Positions 43,801 to 54,492 of a stretch of DNA of 64,000 nucleotides are shown one piece after another (position 1 is the first letter of the stretch; every line of letters starts with the position of its first letter). Source of the DNA: Uloborus plumipes (lineage: Eukaryota > Arthropoda > Arachnida > Araneae > Uloboridae); the NCBI GenBank assembly GCA_038373865.1, contig JAXGGA010005166.1:1-64000 (forward strand). The letters are read 5' to 3'. The notes under the pieces were generated by a model. That model made no database searches. It worked only from the letters and a program-made list of their open reading frames with translations, and was not told the origin of the DNA. A program made the position numbers and the translations under genes.

Positions 43801-44394
43801 ATGTGGTAGTAAATTAATTTTCGGCAATTAATAACAGTCATCCATACAAAAGTCTAAATGTGAAGAAAAAAAAAATCATCATATCTTATTTCATTCGCTG
43901 AAACATTTATATTTATGCTTCGAAAAAGAGTTGTATATAATTCCTTCGAAGAAAAATTTCACAATAAAAGAAAATCAGAAGACAAATACTTTTCCAGGAA
44001 TTATTAGGAAAAATGTTGCTAATACTTCAACAAAATATTAAACTTGGTAATATATTTCAAAAAAAAAAAAAATGTATATATTTATGTTCATTTTGTTGCC
44101 CCCCCCCCCCCCCATTTCCAATAGAATCGAATGCACAGTTGTATGATTTCTATTATTATGTAATTCTAAACCCTTGTTCGATTTGAACAAGACTTCATAC
44201 AAAATTCAACTATGCTCTGGACGATAATATTTGCAAGGTTTTACTTTCAAACATTGAATTAATTTTCTTTATTTAAGTTTATAAAATTCTTTCGACAATA
44301 CAAAATAGAATCTCCAAACTTACCCATTTTCTATTTTTTTCATTTAAAAGCTTGAACAAACACAGTTTAATTGGAGAAATTATCCACCACTTGC
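40816..44394. other. No gene seen
   Basis: AT-rich. It includes the inverted repeat at 41121-41498. An old interspersed repeat lies at 42340-42580 ('ttggagttggaaactgaagg' and 'ggagccatagtcaaggaagtcgg' type). A G-run/C-run tract lies at 43628-43641 and a C14 homopolymer at about 44099-44113. A possible minus-strand donor (AAGAAA|GTAAGT, 42797) has no convincing exon in front of it. Confidence 0.4.
41121..41498. repeat. Inverted-repeat (MITE-like) element
   Basis: The left arm TCGCTGCTTGAAATGAACGG then CATATCTGCAAAA (41121-41153) has its reverse complement at about 41463-41498 (TTTTGCAGATATGCCGTT…TTCATTTCAAGCAGCGA), with three extra bases. The loop is about 310 bp. The short open frames inside are not protein-like. 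Confidence 0.6.
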
Positions 44395-45300
44395 GAAGCA
44401 GAATCCGAAATTTGCATTTGCATCAGCAAGTGTGATTGTGGTACTCTTTAACTCAAAGTCTTTAGCTCTTTTGGCCAAAGAATCTGTGCATTCATTTCCC
44501 TCAATGTTTACATGCGCAGCATGCAAACATTAAAGCAAGCAAATATTGCAGCATGCAAGATTTCCCCTTGTAGTTTAACCGTTCCAAATGGGCAAAAATT
44601 TCAGACATGATATAAGTCTCTCGTTTTTGATAGCTTCAATAGCAGATTTTGAATCTAACTAGGGTAAGTGCTCCAGTAGTCGGCCAGTCTCCAGTAGTCG
44701 GCCACCATGACATAAAACTCCTCATAAATATTACATTTTTAATTCAAAATCAGATATGACGCATTCACACACTCATGTACCTATCCTCAATCATCAACCA
44801 GTGGCAGTTAAGTTTTGGGTACTTTTTTTGAATTAGTAATGAGTCATTTCAGTTTGAATGGTGTGCCCGTCATCCAAGATCGCGATTCTGCTTATTTTTC
44901 AGCTAAAATGATTCTGTGGCCGACTACTGGAGCAATTAATAGTGTTGACAACAGCTTGGATTTTAACATAATTTTTTTTTGAATTTCTGAAACAAGTAGG
45001 TGATTCACTATCAGAAAGGTTCATTCCGAAGTTTTACCTTGTTTTTGTTGCTATATTGATAGCTGAAAGTTCTAGGTTAGCCAAGATCTACAATAGATCT
45101 CTTAAATGGCCGACTGCTGGAGCACTTACCCTATCTTTTCAAAAAGTTGGTAAAATAGCTTGTACCAAAGTATTAGAGAAAAGCACTAGGAAAAAGCTGT
45201 AGTGGAATATAGACTTGAAATAGGTTATGACTATTTGACTAAACCGCCTTTTCTCTTTTCTGAACCAGCATTTATGCAAAATGCTCGAATTTGTGCATGA
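44395..45300 (-). pseudogene. LINE (non-LTR retrotransposon) RNase H remnant, split by a MITE
   Basis: On the minus strand, right of the MITE, a frame reads TYFKSIFHYSFFLVLFSNTL then VQA, like the 'F.aEl.Ai' approach to the second catalytic site. Left of it the frame resumes LDSKSAIEAIKNERLISCLK (the D-S-x-S-A-I motif). After a frame change comes HVNIEGNECTDSLAKRAKDF, the terminal 'H.gi.GNe.AD.LAK.a' block of RNase H domains in Jockey/I-type LINEs. Stops and shifts throughout. The rest of the LINE is not recognised nearby. Confidence 0.7.
44662..45131. repeat. TA-flanked MITE (GGGTAAGTGCTCC ends)
   Basis: The 470-bp element with TA on each side (44660-44661 and 45132-45133) has inverted ends starting GGGTAAGTGCTCCAGTAGTC, with one or two mismatches. 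The inner motif CTCCAGTAGTCGGCCAC recurs inverted at about 44690 and 44915. The TA duplication suggests a Tc1/mariner source. It interrupts the LINE RNase H remnant. Confidence 0.8.
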
Positions 45301-45817
45301 ATTCTGAGGTCAAAAGCGATATTGGGATATTGAAGCCATTCACACCTAAAAATTGCCATTAACTTTTTTCTCTTTAATAAGTTATGTTCTTTGCTGCTGA
45401 TGCTTTGAAAGAGTTAGTCATTCTTTGCCATTAGTTTAAAAAATAAATAAAAATTATTTGTACCTGCAAACCTTTATCCGCATGAACTATGTTATGAAAC
45501 CCAAATAAAAAAGGTGCATACAACTTGCATGAAAATAAAAAAAAAGCAAAATTCCGCAGGAGGTAAAGCAATGTTCAGCATGGCTGAAATTCCAACCATA
45601 CCCCCCACCCCATCCACCCCTCGTCAAAATCTCTCACAAGTGAATCAGAACATGGGCGGATTCAACTTATTGTTAAGGAGGGGGTCAGTTTCGGTTATGG
45701 CCCCCTCTCTGGATCCGCCCGCACTTGAATCAGAATGAAGTTGCTTGCTTTATTTTCCCTTCCCTTTTGTCCATTAAGATAGAAACATAGTAGTAACCTG
45801 ATGCTCAAGGGTATATA

Positions 45818-46479
45818 GGGTATACCGACCAGTGAATGACCACTTCGGAGCATGTCTTAAAAAATAAGGTTCTAAATTATTTTTTTTTTTAGATAAATTG
45901 GCTTCAATAGCTTTCTTCCTTCAAATTCTGAGCTATCTGATACCTGATTGGTTATTTTGGTCATGTATTTTTCTAGTAAAAAACTATAGAATGTTTACAG
46001 CCATGAGCCATTTCTTTTTCTGTTCTAAAATAATAAGGATGGTTTTGTGTACAACTACTTTGATTCGTATTAATAGTATTTATAAATTAATTTTTTTAAT
46101 TATACAAAAGAATCATTTAGTATGTATATTCAGGGTATGATTTTAATTGTTTCAATCTGTATAGAATGTGTAGATTTTAGATTTAAAGGGATGTTCACTC
46201 ACTGGGTCAGAAAAACTCTGAAAAGCAGTGAATGACCAGTTGTTCATTCACTGGGATTTTAATGTTGTTTTGAAAAATTAAAGAAAACTACTGCGGTTTT
46301 TATTGCTTTAATTCATCTTGCACATTAACAGCTGAGCATATAGAAAACCTCTTAGAGCGGTCACCTATTACAGTATTTAAAATTACTACCCTACCCAACA
46401 AACTATTACAGTATTTAAAATTACTACGATTTTTTAAAAATGAAATTTTGCTAGTGTTCATTCACTGGTCTGTCTACCC
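45818..46479. repeat. TA-flanked MITE (GGGTATACCGACC ends)
   Basis: The 662-bp element with TA on both sides (45816-45817 and 46480-46481) has ends GGGTATACCGACCAGTGAAT and the reverse complement GGGTAGACAGACCAGTGAAT. The motif AGTGAATGA(C/A)CA recurs at least four times inside in both directions (around 46190-46255). Its GGGTA ends resemble those of 44662-45131. Confidence 0.8.
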
Positions 46480-46481
46480 TA

Positions 46482-47474
46482 TAAAAATCCAAAAGTTTTA
46501 CATTCATTCACTAATGACTTTAAACTATTTTCGCACTGCAATTTCATGGAAACATTTCTAAACCTTTTGAACAGCTCTGTGTTAATTTGATTTAGAATAA
46601 ATCCAAAGAAAAGGCACACACATGTATTAATGAAATTGTTATGTTTGAAGCAGCATGAAATCAGATTTTTCTAGGTTCTATCTACATTTTCGCCGCAAAA
46701 AAATATGCATCAAAAAGGTAATTTGAGATCACAAAAAAAAAAAAAAAAAAAAAATCATTTTTACAGGTTACTTAAATGAGCTCACTTTCTTATCTGGTTC
46801 AAAATAGAAAAAAAGACAAAAATGTAGGCAATCCGTAATCTTACTTATAAGAGCAAATGGCATACGAAGTAAACTGGAAGAGAAAAAATTTCGTTCAAGA
46901 AGAGTACGTCAAGTGCCATGCCCATCTCAAAATGGAAAAAAGCTTCTGGTTCGCAGAATTAATAAAACCGAACAATTTTGCTTCTCATAGAGCAAAATTA
47001 TGAGCACAATATGCAAATCCACCAGAAAAACATTGTGTACTGACTCGAGAACATGCAGTCATGGCAACGACCGAGTTACAGTTAAAATCACGATCATTCA
47101 ATGTGTTCAAGAAATATGACCAGTAAGCATTATAGGCTTTTCTTTTACAAATTTTTAATATAGCTTATGTTCCAAAGATATGTTATGAAGGTAGCGAAGT
47201 AAACAACGACAAACGATCTACAGATGTTGCTGTTAAAAGTTATGTGCCAAAAACGTTCCGTTTAGCTCAGTATTCAGGGTTTATCATTTTCTCAGTATTA
47301 TCATTTTTTTTACAGCGTTAAAGAAAGTCGCTTAATAATCACTGGACCGGATTGGACTCCTTGAGTATGAGAAACGATTTAAAGGGAAAGGAATTTGTAC
47401 CAAACATTGGAGGGCATCCTGGAAATGATGGAAAGGAGATCGTGGCGCAGAGTACTGCATTGGAATGTTTATGG
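46482..47474. other. No gene seen
   Basis: AT-rich with a long A run (46731-46754). 47345-47474 is somewhat GC-richer and protein-like on neither strand. Confidence 0.35.
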
Positions 47475-47482
47475 GGTGTTAG

Positions 47483-48253
47483 TAGAGATGCAAAAAACCC
47501 ACCATTTTCGAGAGTGGGGAAAAAACCCGGGAATTTTGGGGAATAAACCCGGGAATTTTGGGGAATAAACCCGGAATTTTGGGGAACATTGGGAATTTTG
47601 AATAAAAACAAGCATTGCAATCTTTCATAGTTGTTATGCCTGTTATATGAGTAAGAAATAAAACTGAATTGTTAATTAAACAGTTTATTTCAAAAATCAG
47701 TCCAGAGACAAGCTCTAAAACTCATTAACTCTTATTTTACAAATTTTCTACAAAGGTTCACCATCCGAAACTCAAATGTTCGTATTTAGATATTGCTTTC
47801 AGTAAAGTGTTGTAGTCGTGATTGATTAATTTAATGGCAATTTGCCAAACATTTATGGCAAAATGCCATAAATGTTTTCATGAAATTATAAAATTTGTCT
47901 TTTGGCTGGTTTCTGAAATAAATAATTCAATTGATATATATAAAACTTTCAAAACAGTAGATTTATAACAAAGTGTTACTTTCTTGGGAGCTTGAAGAGA
48001 GAGAGAGAGAAAAAAAAAAAAAAAAAGATGCTGGAATAAGTTTTTATTTTGATAAAACTACTCAGACAAAATTCAGTCCATTGCACAAAAGTCCAAGCTT
48101 CCAGTTGTTAATTAACAAAATTTAATCAATTTGAAAAATTTTTAAACAGAATTTCTAAAAACTTTGAAAATTCCTGAAAATTCCCAAAACTCTTGGGAAT
48201 TTTCAAAATTACCTTCCCAAAAAACCTGGTTTTTTCCACGCTTTGCATCTCTA
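47483..48253. mobile_element. hAT-like non-autonomous element
   Basis: The 771-bp element has ends TAGAGATGCAAAAAACCCAC and the reverse complement TAGAGATGCAAAGCGTGG. It is flanked by GGTGTTAG (47475-47482) and GGTGTTGG (48254-48261), an 8-bp duplication with one change. 'aaacccgggaattttgggg' is repeated three times near the left end and faced by 'cttgggaattttc' near the right end. No transposase ORF. Confidence 0.82.
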
Positions 48254-48261
48254 GGTGTTGG

Positions 48262-50086
48262 TAGTGTTTTTATCTTTTTAGAAAGCTCTGGCTCTTGAAT
48301 GGATCTTCGCGATATTTAAGGGGTGCAATTTATTACTCTTGCTTGGGGGATGAGCCACTCTGCCAAATGAATGGATCATCATTCCTTTACAACATGCACA
48401 AGTAAAAAATTTTCAAAGGCATCTGTAGAAAGAAGGAGGAGTTTTTAAGCCCCAAAAACATGACTTCATATATGGAAGCGTTCTAGGAAATTTGAGCCTC
48501 ACATAACCATAATGGTCACCAACGTTTGGGAGTGAGGATTTTTGGGCTTAGGAGCATTGGGTGACAAAGATGTTCTTTAAACGCATTTTTTAATTGAAAA
48601 AAAAAAAAAAAACCCTCTAGGTGGGCTTTTGAATCTTTCCTGCGCCCAAAGATAGTTTTAAAACTTCGTTTTTAAAGCTACAATTTCGAGAAAAATTCGG
48701 AGGAATTCTTCTGAATTCCCCTTTTGGAAACATAATTAGAGATCTGCCAATTCTTAAAGTTTTAATTTCGAAAAATTAGCGGGTTAATGCCCTCGAACTT
48801 CTCTTCGCCTAAACTTTACTAAAGATAGTTTGGTATGTAAATTTAAGAATACAAATAACAAAAATTCCATATGTGGGCCAGAATTTCTCTCACTCATCAA
48901 CATCTCTAAATATCTTACAAAAATATTTTTATTGCTATAGTTCCAAAAAAAAAAAAAAAAAATCTAGGTGGAGATCCCCACCGAGCCCTATGTCTTTGCG
49001 TGATTAAAGGCATACCCAACTGCGTTTTTAAATTTTCAATTTTGGACAACAGATGTGGGAGTGCCTAAATGTGCTCAAAAATGTCTGATAATGCATTTTT
49101 AGACTGCAATAGGAAAGTTTCAATTTATTAAATATTTCTACTTTGACTGCTATATATTGTTTAGGATTTAGACTTAGAAAATACAAAAATTCAATATCGC
49201 CAAATTATAAAACATTATGATTGATTTGAAATTAATTTTTAAAAAACCATGCTCAAAAAAAGCGCGCCTTGAAAAGCGAAATCAGTGACGTAGCATGTGG
49301 CTGTAATTTTAGCCTTTCACACACAAAATTGCAATTCAGCTACACTTATTGCGGATTTTTTTCCTTCTGTTATCATTTTTTTTTAATCTATTAATTGACT
49401 GGGGACATTGGATTCGTCAAAGGGAAATCCAATAACCTGCCACTGGTGTCAACGATGATTGTTTTAAACTGTTTGCAGCGAAAAATATATTCAAATTTTT
49501 AGAAAGGCATTACTTGGCGAATTTACCTACTACAGCAACCCTGAGGAACAGCGTGGTAAAAGCACGGAAAAACCTGTTTCTGCTCGGGCTGATACGCCTA
49601 GCCTTTCGCTCTATTGGCACTCGGAGTCGAAGTGCTAAAGCTCCACCAGCCATATGACGTCTCCGTCACTTGAACTAAAAAAAAAACTGAGGTCGTATTG
49701 TAAAAATTTTGATGTTTATGCATGTTGTTCTATTATGTAAAAATAAAATAAAAAAAATCGTAAACTTCCCTATTTCAGGAAAATGCCCGAGAAAAAACCT
49801 CTGTGTTTAGGGTGGGTACACATGGGCTCATTCAAGGACCTCCGATTGTATACACCTCTCGACTTTTTGACCTCGCGACAGCCCTGTCCATATCCTTCAA
49901 TTTGTCTTAACAAAATAACTTATGGTAGTCGCGATTTTAAGTTTTATTAATTGAGAAATTCTGTAGATTTTCTGCAAATATCTTCAAATCAAATAGGTAG
50001 TTTTGACGAAGATCTGCAAAACTTCACCAGATGTTTTAAAATCACAAATAAATCAATTTTTTTTACAAATGATTCCATTCAATATA
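48262..50086. other. No gene seen
   Basis: Decayed repeat-rich DNA with A runs (48598-48612, 48945-48962) and a G/C-richer segment at 49545-49670 of unknown nature. Confidence 0.35.
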
Positions 50087-50737
50087 CAGGGTGTCCACTC
50101 CAATCGTGGACCAATAGCTAATTTCTAAACCGTTAGAGATAAGCATATAGTTTATTTAGGAAAAAATCTCCAAATTATGAAAGGAATTTTGCGTCTATTC
50201 AATGTTTTTCAAAAAATCAAATTTTGAAAGAGTTACGAAATTTAAATTTTTATACAGCCCCCCAGTCCTATCAATCATATTTAATAAAACATTTTTGACA
50301 CTGTAACGTTTAAAACTAAAAAAAAATCACTCTTCTACCATAAAAATCGACCGAGTTATGACGTTTTGAAAAATCAAGATTTTGCATTGTTTCATGACGT
50401 CATCGAGAGATCACTTAAGCGACCGTATGCGAAATCCTTCAAAATCTTGATTTTTCAAAACGTCATAACTCGGTCAATTTTTGTGGTAGAAGAGTGATTT
50501 TTTTTTAGTTTTAAACGTTACAGTGTCAAGAATGTTTTACTAAATATGATTGATAGGACTGGGGGGCTGTATAAAAATTTAAATTTCGTAACTCTTTCAA
50601 AATTTGATTTTTTGAAAAACATTGAATAGACCCAAAATTCCTTTCATAATTTGGAGATTTTTTCCTAAATAAACTATATGCTTATCTCTAACGGTTTAGA
50701 AATTAGCTATTGGTCCACGATTGGAGTGGACACCCTG
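50087..50737. repeat. 651-bp foldback element
   Basis: Arms of about 296 bp (50087-50384 and about 50440-50737) are nearly perfect inverted copies, ending CAGGGTGTCCACTCCAATCG and its complement. TATA flanks both sides (50083-50086 and 50738-50741), consistent with a TA target duplication. The roughly 55-bp loop contains ATGACGTCAT. Extended arms and no ORF make it a foldback MITE whose transcript would fold into a long hairpin. Confidence 0.9.
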
Positions 50738-51073
50738 TATAGTGCTTAAAAGACTTGAAGTGTTAGCGATTTTGAAAACCATCACATAATATTTTTGCAT
50801 CCAAAATGTAGAGTAGTGAGCCGCCGAAGGGTCTGGCTAAAAATATAAATCTACTTCTACTTTTAATAATCTGCAGAAACATCAGACATTATTTTGCGTT
50901 GACTTAAAGTTATAAATTAGAGATGGGGCTTCTAAAGTATTGTGGAGCTTGGCCCTCACTTTTAGATCGCCGGGGCCTCTGCTAGTGTTTTCGCCATAGT
51001 GTCGTCACAGAATGTTCCTTGTAGTCCTCTCATGAAAACGACAGGTCTGTTATTTTTTCTTCCTTTTTTTTTC

Positions 51074-51290
51074 CTCTCGAAGAGAAGGTGGGCGAGAGGG
51101 GCGACCCCGTGGCATATCCGGATTCGCCTTCATTAGCGAGACAGGTAATCTCCGCGATGAGAAGATAGCTGCTACCGGAGCAGAGCGAGTGACAGTCGGC
51201 ATTCATCAAATCGGCTGACCTCCCCGGCTGAGGGGAGTGCCTGAGGAAAAGCTTGCTCGCTCGCCCCTTGAGACCATTCCCTAAAACTCA
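51074..51290. other. GC-rich island of unknown nature
   Basis: It is conspicuously GC-rich against the flanks, with short hairpins (cctccccggctgagggga). A + strand frame is open for about 48 codons with a possible donor (GAGACAG|GTAATC at about 51147-51155). It could be a 5' UTR or first exon, a CpG-type promoter or a repeat fragment. No family recognised. Confidence 0.3.
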
Positions 51291-51299
51291 CGTGTTCTT

Positions 51300-53480
51300 T
51301 CAGAAGTGTAACATATGTTCTTCCCCAAAAAAAAAACTAAAGCTTTGTTTGTTCTAAATAGTGAATTTATGGGTAGATGCTACTTCGAATAATGATCCTT
51401 TATTCACAATAGAAGAAAGTACGAATTGCATTAAAAATAATAAAGCAATAACAATACATTTGATAATACATTTTAATACATCAAACATTGGGAATAATTT
51501 TGGAAATGTTTCATCATGCTTTCGAAATTAATTTTAACAATTTCGTAAAAATAATAATTTATTTTATTTTTTCCATTCCTGTTTTTGAATCGTTTCAGTT
51601 TGATTACTTATTCAATGTTTTTTTGGGGACTGCAAATACCTTGATTCAAGAATGCGGTGTTTGATCAACCTTGAAGTATAAACAATTTTGCATAAACGAC
51701 TTGTATTTTTTTTTCCTCGCTTTAATGTTGAGTGTTAAGCGAAACATGTGACATCTGTTGAAAATTTGGATTTACGTCTAATTTAAAGAAAAACGCAGAA
51801 CGTCTCAAAAAATTCCTTCTTAAATATGAAGATATCTGTTAGAATGTCTACAGAAAAATTGTCGTCTTAGACTGACTGCACTCGTGTCCTTTACATGTCT
51901 TGGCATACCTAACGCTCAATCCTCAATGATCGTCATACATCGGACGCTCTCAAACTTTTTTGCTCAGTGACCCGTAGCCTATTTTCTCTGTTTATCACGG
52001 ACCTTCTACCATGGTTTCGCGTACTCTTATTTCTATTTCATCTTTCTTCCCCTCCGATGTTTCAATTCGTTTACATAAAACCCTTGCTTACTTATGAGGA
52101 CCCATGGAAGTCCACGTGCACTCTATTTTGGGTAAAACTGCGCAAAATGAATGCCCCATTCTTGGGTAAAAATTTCAATTGAATTTTATAATAAAAATTT
52201 TTATGTAGCCAGCTTTTGGTCCATACATTTCAGCTCTATCACCTGTTCATAAGAAGATTTTAGTATCTCAGCATTGATTGTTAAATTGAAATTCCATTGA
52301 AATCACCACAATGACTAAAAGCAAAAGATCAACTAAAGCACAAATTATATGTGGCTCAGACACTGTATTGGATGAATTTAATCGCAGAAGGAGGTTGGAG
52401 TAGAAAGATACGAAGAGCTAATAGTACGCTATTTGTAAAGCATTCCCTCTGTTCACTCCAATTTCGACATTAGAATCGCCCAAGTTAACGCATACGTGTT
52501 AGCGTTCATGGGCACGATTGAAGCTGGGAGAACGGTAATGTGAACCCAAATATTTTGATCATTATCTTCACCTGTGGCACATGTCTTAGAATTCTAATGA
52601 AATGTTTGACTTTTGGATGCCATAGAGCGAGCTTCCCTGCGAAGAAAACAATTGAGGTTTTTTCCATTGGCTCTTTCGCCAACATGTTACCAATTGAAGA
52701 AAAGTGTAGGTGGTTTGCTCCCGACCTCTTTGGATAATGATTTAAAAGCCATTAAGACTTTCAAATAGGAAGTAAGGTCGCAAAATCGTTCAACTTGTTG
52801 TTCATGAGTAACGGTTAAAAATGATAAATAGGGTACTCCGACCAGTGTGAGTGAACAGATAATTAAAAAAAAGTTTCAAAGATGTTTTACTGAATTAATT
52901 GGTAACAATAACTTCTATTTACTCTGTAAGAAAATTCCCGAAAGTCACAGATTATTTCCGGGTGACGTTCCAGGATTGCACGGGGAGCCGGCAGTTTCCT
53001 GTGAAATTAATTATGTTTGTGAAAATGCTTCCTGCATTGCTACAAATTGCACGAATGAAGACTTTTTACTCTTGCGAAAAATATTTTCGTTACTAGTGCC
53101 ATTTTTTCACTCATGATTACCCATGTTTATAAAAATGTCTTTAATGTCACTTACCAAATGCTTCAGTTTGTTTTATGATTTTACAAATTTTGGAAGTAGA
53201 AATTCACTTAAATGCTCACTAACTGGTATGACTACTCTACAATCAGGATTGAAATTGAAATTTCCACAACCAGAAAGCCAAATAGTTTTATTCCGAAAAG
53301 TGACCAATTTTACGCGAAAGATAATTATTTTTAAAAGGAAAGGAGTAGCCGGAACGGCGTCTCGGTGCGTTCCGGCACTACATCACCCTTCTTACAACCT
53401 ACATAGTACTTAAAAATACTTCAGCAATTTCACCAATAGTGGATACATAAAATCTGTCCATGAAACGTCTGATATTTTTT
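51300..53480. other. No gene seen
   Basis: AT-rich with short uninformative frames. It includes a lone left terminus of the GGGTATACCGACC MITE family at 52831-52858 (TA-GGGTACTCCGACCAGTG...), with no right end found. A hairpin lies at 53348-53378 (CCGGAACG...CGTTCCGG). Confidence 0.4.
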
Positions 53481-53816
53481 TTAGCGCCAACATAAACTTT
53501 GTCTCCGTTCTTCTTGTATGGAATCATTTGTAACGTAGCGTGAAACATGGTCTGTCAAAGACAAGTTATCTGCAGAATCGAAAATCCGCATTTTGACATG
53601 TGGAGGGTCGAGTCGGATTAAGCGAAACGACAATAGCAGATCAGGATGCTTTTCGCTTCGACAGATCCACGGGCCCAGATAGTGCACCTCGAATTCCGTA
53701 TCATACCAAGAGGGGGAGAGGACGTCTACACTAACGTCTCGTTCGCCTCCAAAAGAAAATAATGAGGGAATGTATTTGTGCTGGTTTTTGTTTTGGAATG
53801 GAACTAAGTTTTGGCT
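53481..53816 (-). CDS. Unassigned ORF with protein-like composition
   Basis: The frame is open for 111 codons between a TAA and the stop at 53481. It reads QHKYIPSLFSFGGERDVSVD, VLSPSWYDTEFEVHYLGPWI, CRSEKHPDLLLSFRLIRLDP and VKMRIFDSADNLSLTDHVSR, ending RRQSLCWR. No ATG lies near the start of the frame. A possible acceptor TTTTCTTTTGGAG| falls at about 53752, so it may be a terminal exon starting GERDVSV. Composition is that of a real, soluble protein and G+C is above its surroundings. I do not recognise the family. A retrocopy or transposon fragment is also possible. Confidence 0.4.
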   Translation of the reverse strand, partial: SQNLVPFQNKNQHKYIPSLFSFGGERDVSVDVLSPSWYDTEFEVHYLGPWICRSEKHPDLLLSFRLIRLDPPHVKMRIFDSADNLSLTDHVSRYVTNDSIQEERRQSLCWR

Positions 53817-54141
53817 TTATTTCTACTTTTTGTTCTTTAAAGCACCGGAAAGGATATATACGAGGAATGTAAAGATGATTATGAACAATCAATTTTTTTT
53901 TTATGGTGTCAAAAAAAAAAAAAAAAAGGAAAGAAAGTTCAGAGTTGAAGTTAAAATTATTGCTGAAAATAACCAATGTTCTCTAATGAGCTCTTTGCAT
54001 GTTTTTAGTTCTTAGTTCCAAAATGTAGAGCAGAAAAAGACGTGAAAAACGATACCTATGTTTAAATTCTACGATCTCTGTGAGAAAAGATATTAATATT
54101 TAAAGTTGGCTTTAAAAATTTCGCGGGAAAACACTGCAATC

Positions 54142-54240
54142 AAGATGGCCGCTGATGTGACGTCACAATGCACAGCGGCGCCGCGCCAATCGCTAGTAGA
54201 AGACCGATTCGACTTGCGTTTTAGAGTTGTGGTTCCTTAC
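54142..54240 (+). promoter_or_regulatory. Promoter-like segment upstream of a THAP exon
   Basis: CAAGATGGCCGC (YY1-type) at 54141-54152 is followed by TGACGTCA (CRE) at 54158-54165 and a CG-rich stretch (cggcgccgcgccaat, including a CCAAT-like end). This lies 90-130 bp before the THAP ATG. Motif identity is by eye; activity is inferred. Confidence 0.5.
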
Positions 54241-54276
54241 TTCTGATAAATACTACCTATTTATAAAATTTAGAGC

Positions 54277-54492
54277 ATGGCAGAGACTAAAAAGGGTAGT
54301 TATAAGTATTGCCTTGTCCCTTGTTGCAAAAATACAACCTATAATAGGCCTGACGAGCTATTTTTTAGCGTTCTAAAAAATCCTACCAAACGAAAAGCAT
54401 GGATACATGTAAATGCAATGTGAACGGGTGAGAAATAGAACAATAAACTATCCAACAAAACCTCTCATTGGTGCTGTGAGGATCATTTTTCG
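54277..54492 (+). pseudogene. Broken THAP-domain first exon
   Basis: It starts MAETKKGSYKYCLVPCCKNT, then RPDELFFSVLKNPTKRKAWI and HVNAM, where the frame hits a stop. In other frames it continues (NYPTK) and resumes as SHWCCEDHFS, the C-x2-H end of a THAP finger, ending CATTTTTCG|GCAAGT. The layout (C-x4-C … W … C..HF) is a good THAP domain. About two small indels break it (around 54420 and 54462). The splice donor would be GC-AG type, exactly where THAP genes usually have their first intron. Relatives are host THAP proteins and P-element-type transposases. No downstream exon was recognised. Confidence 0.7.
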
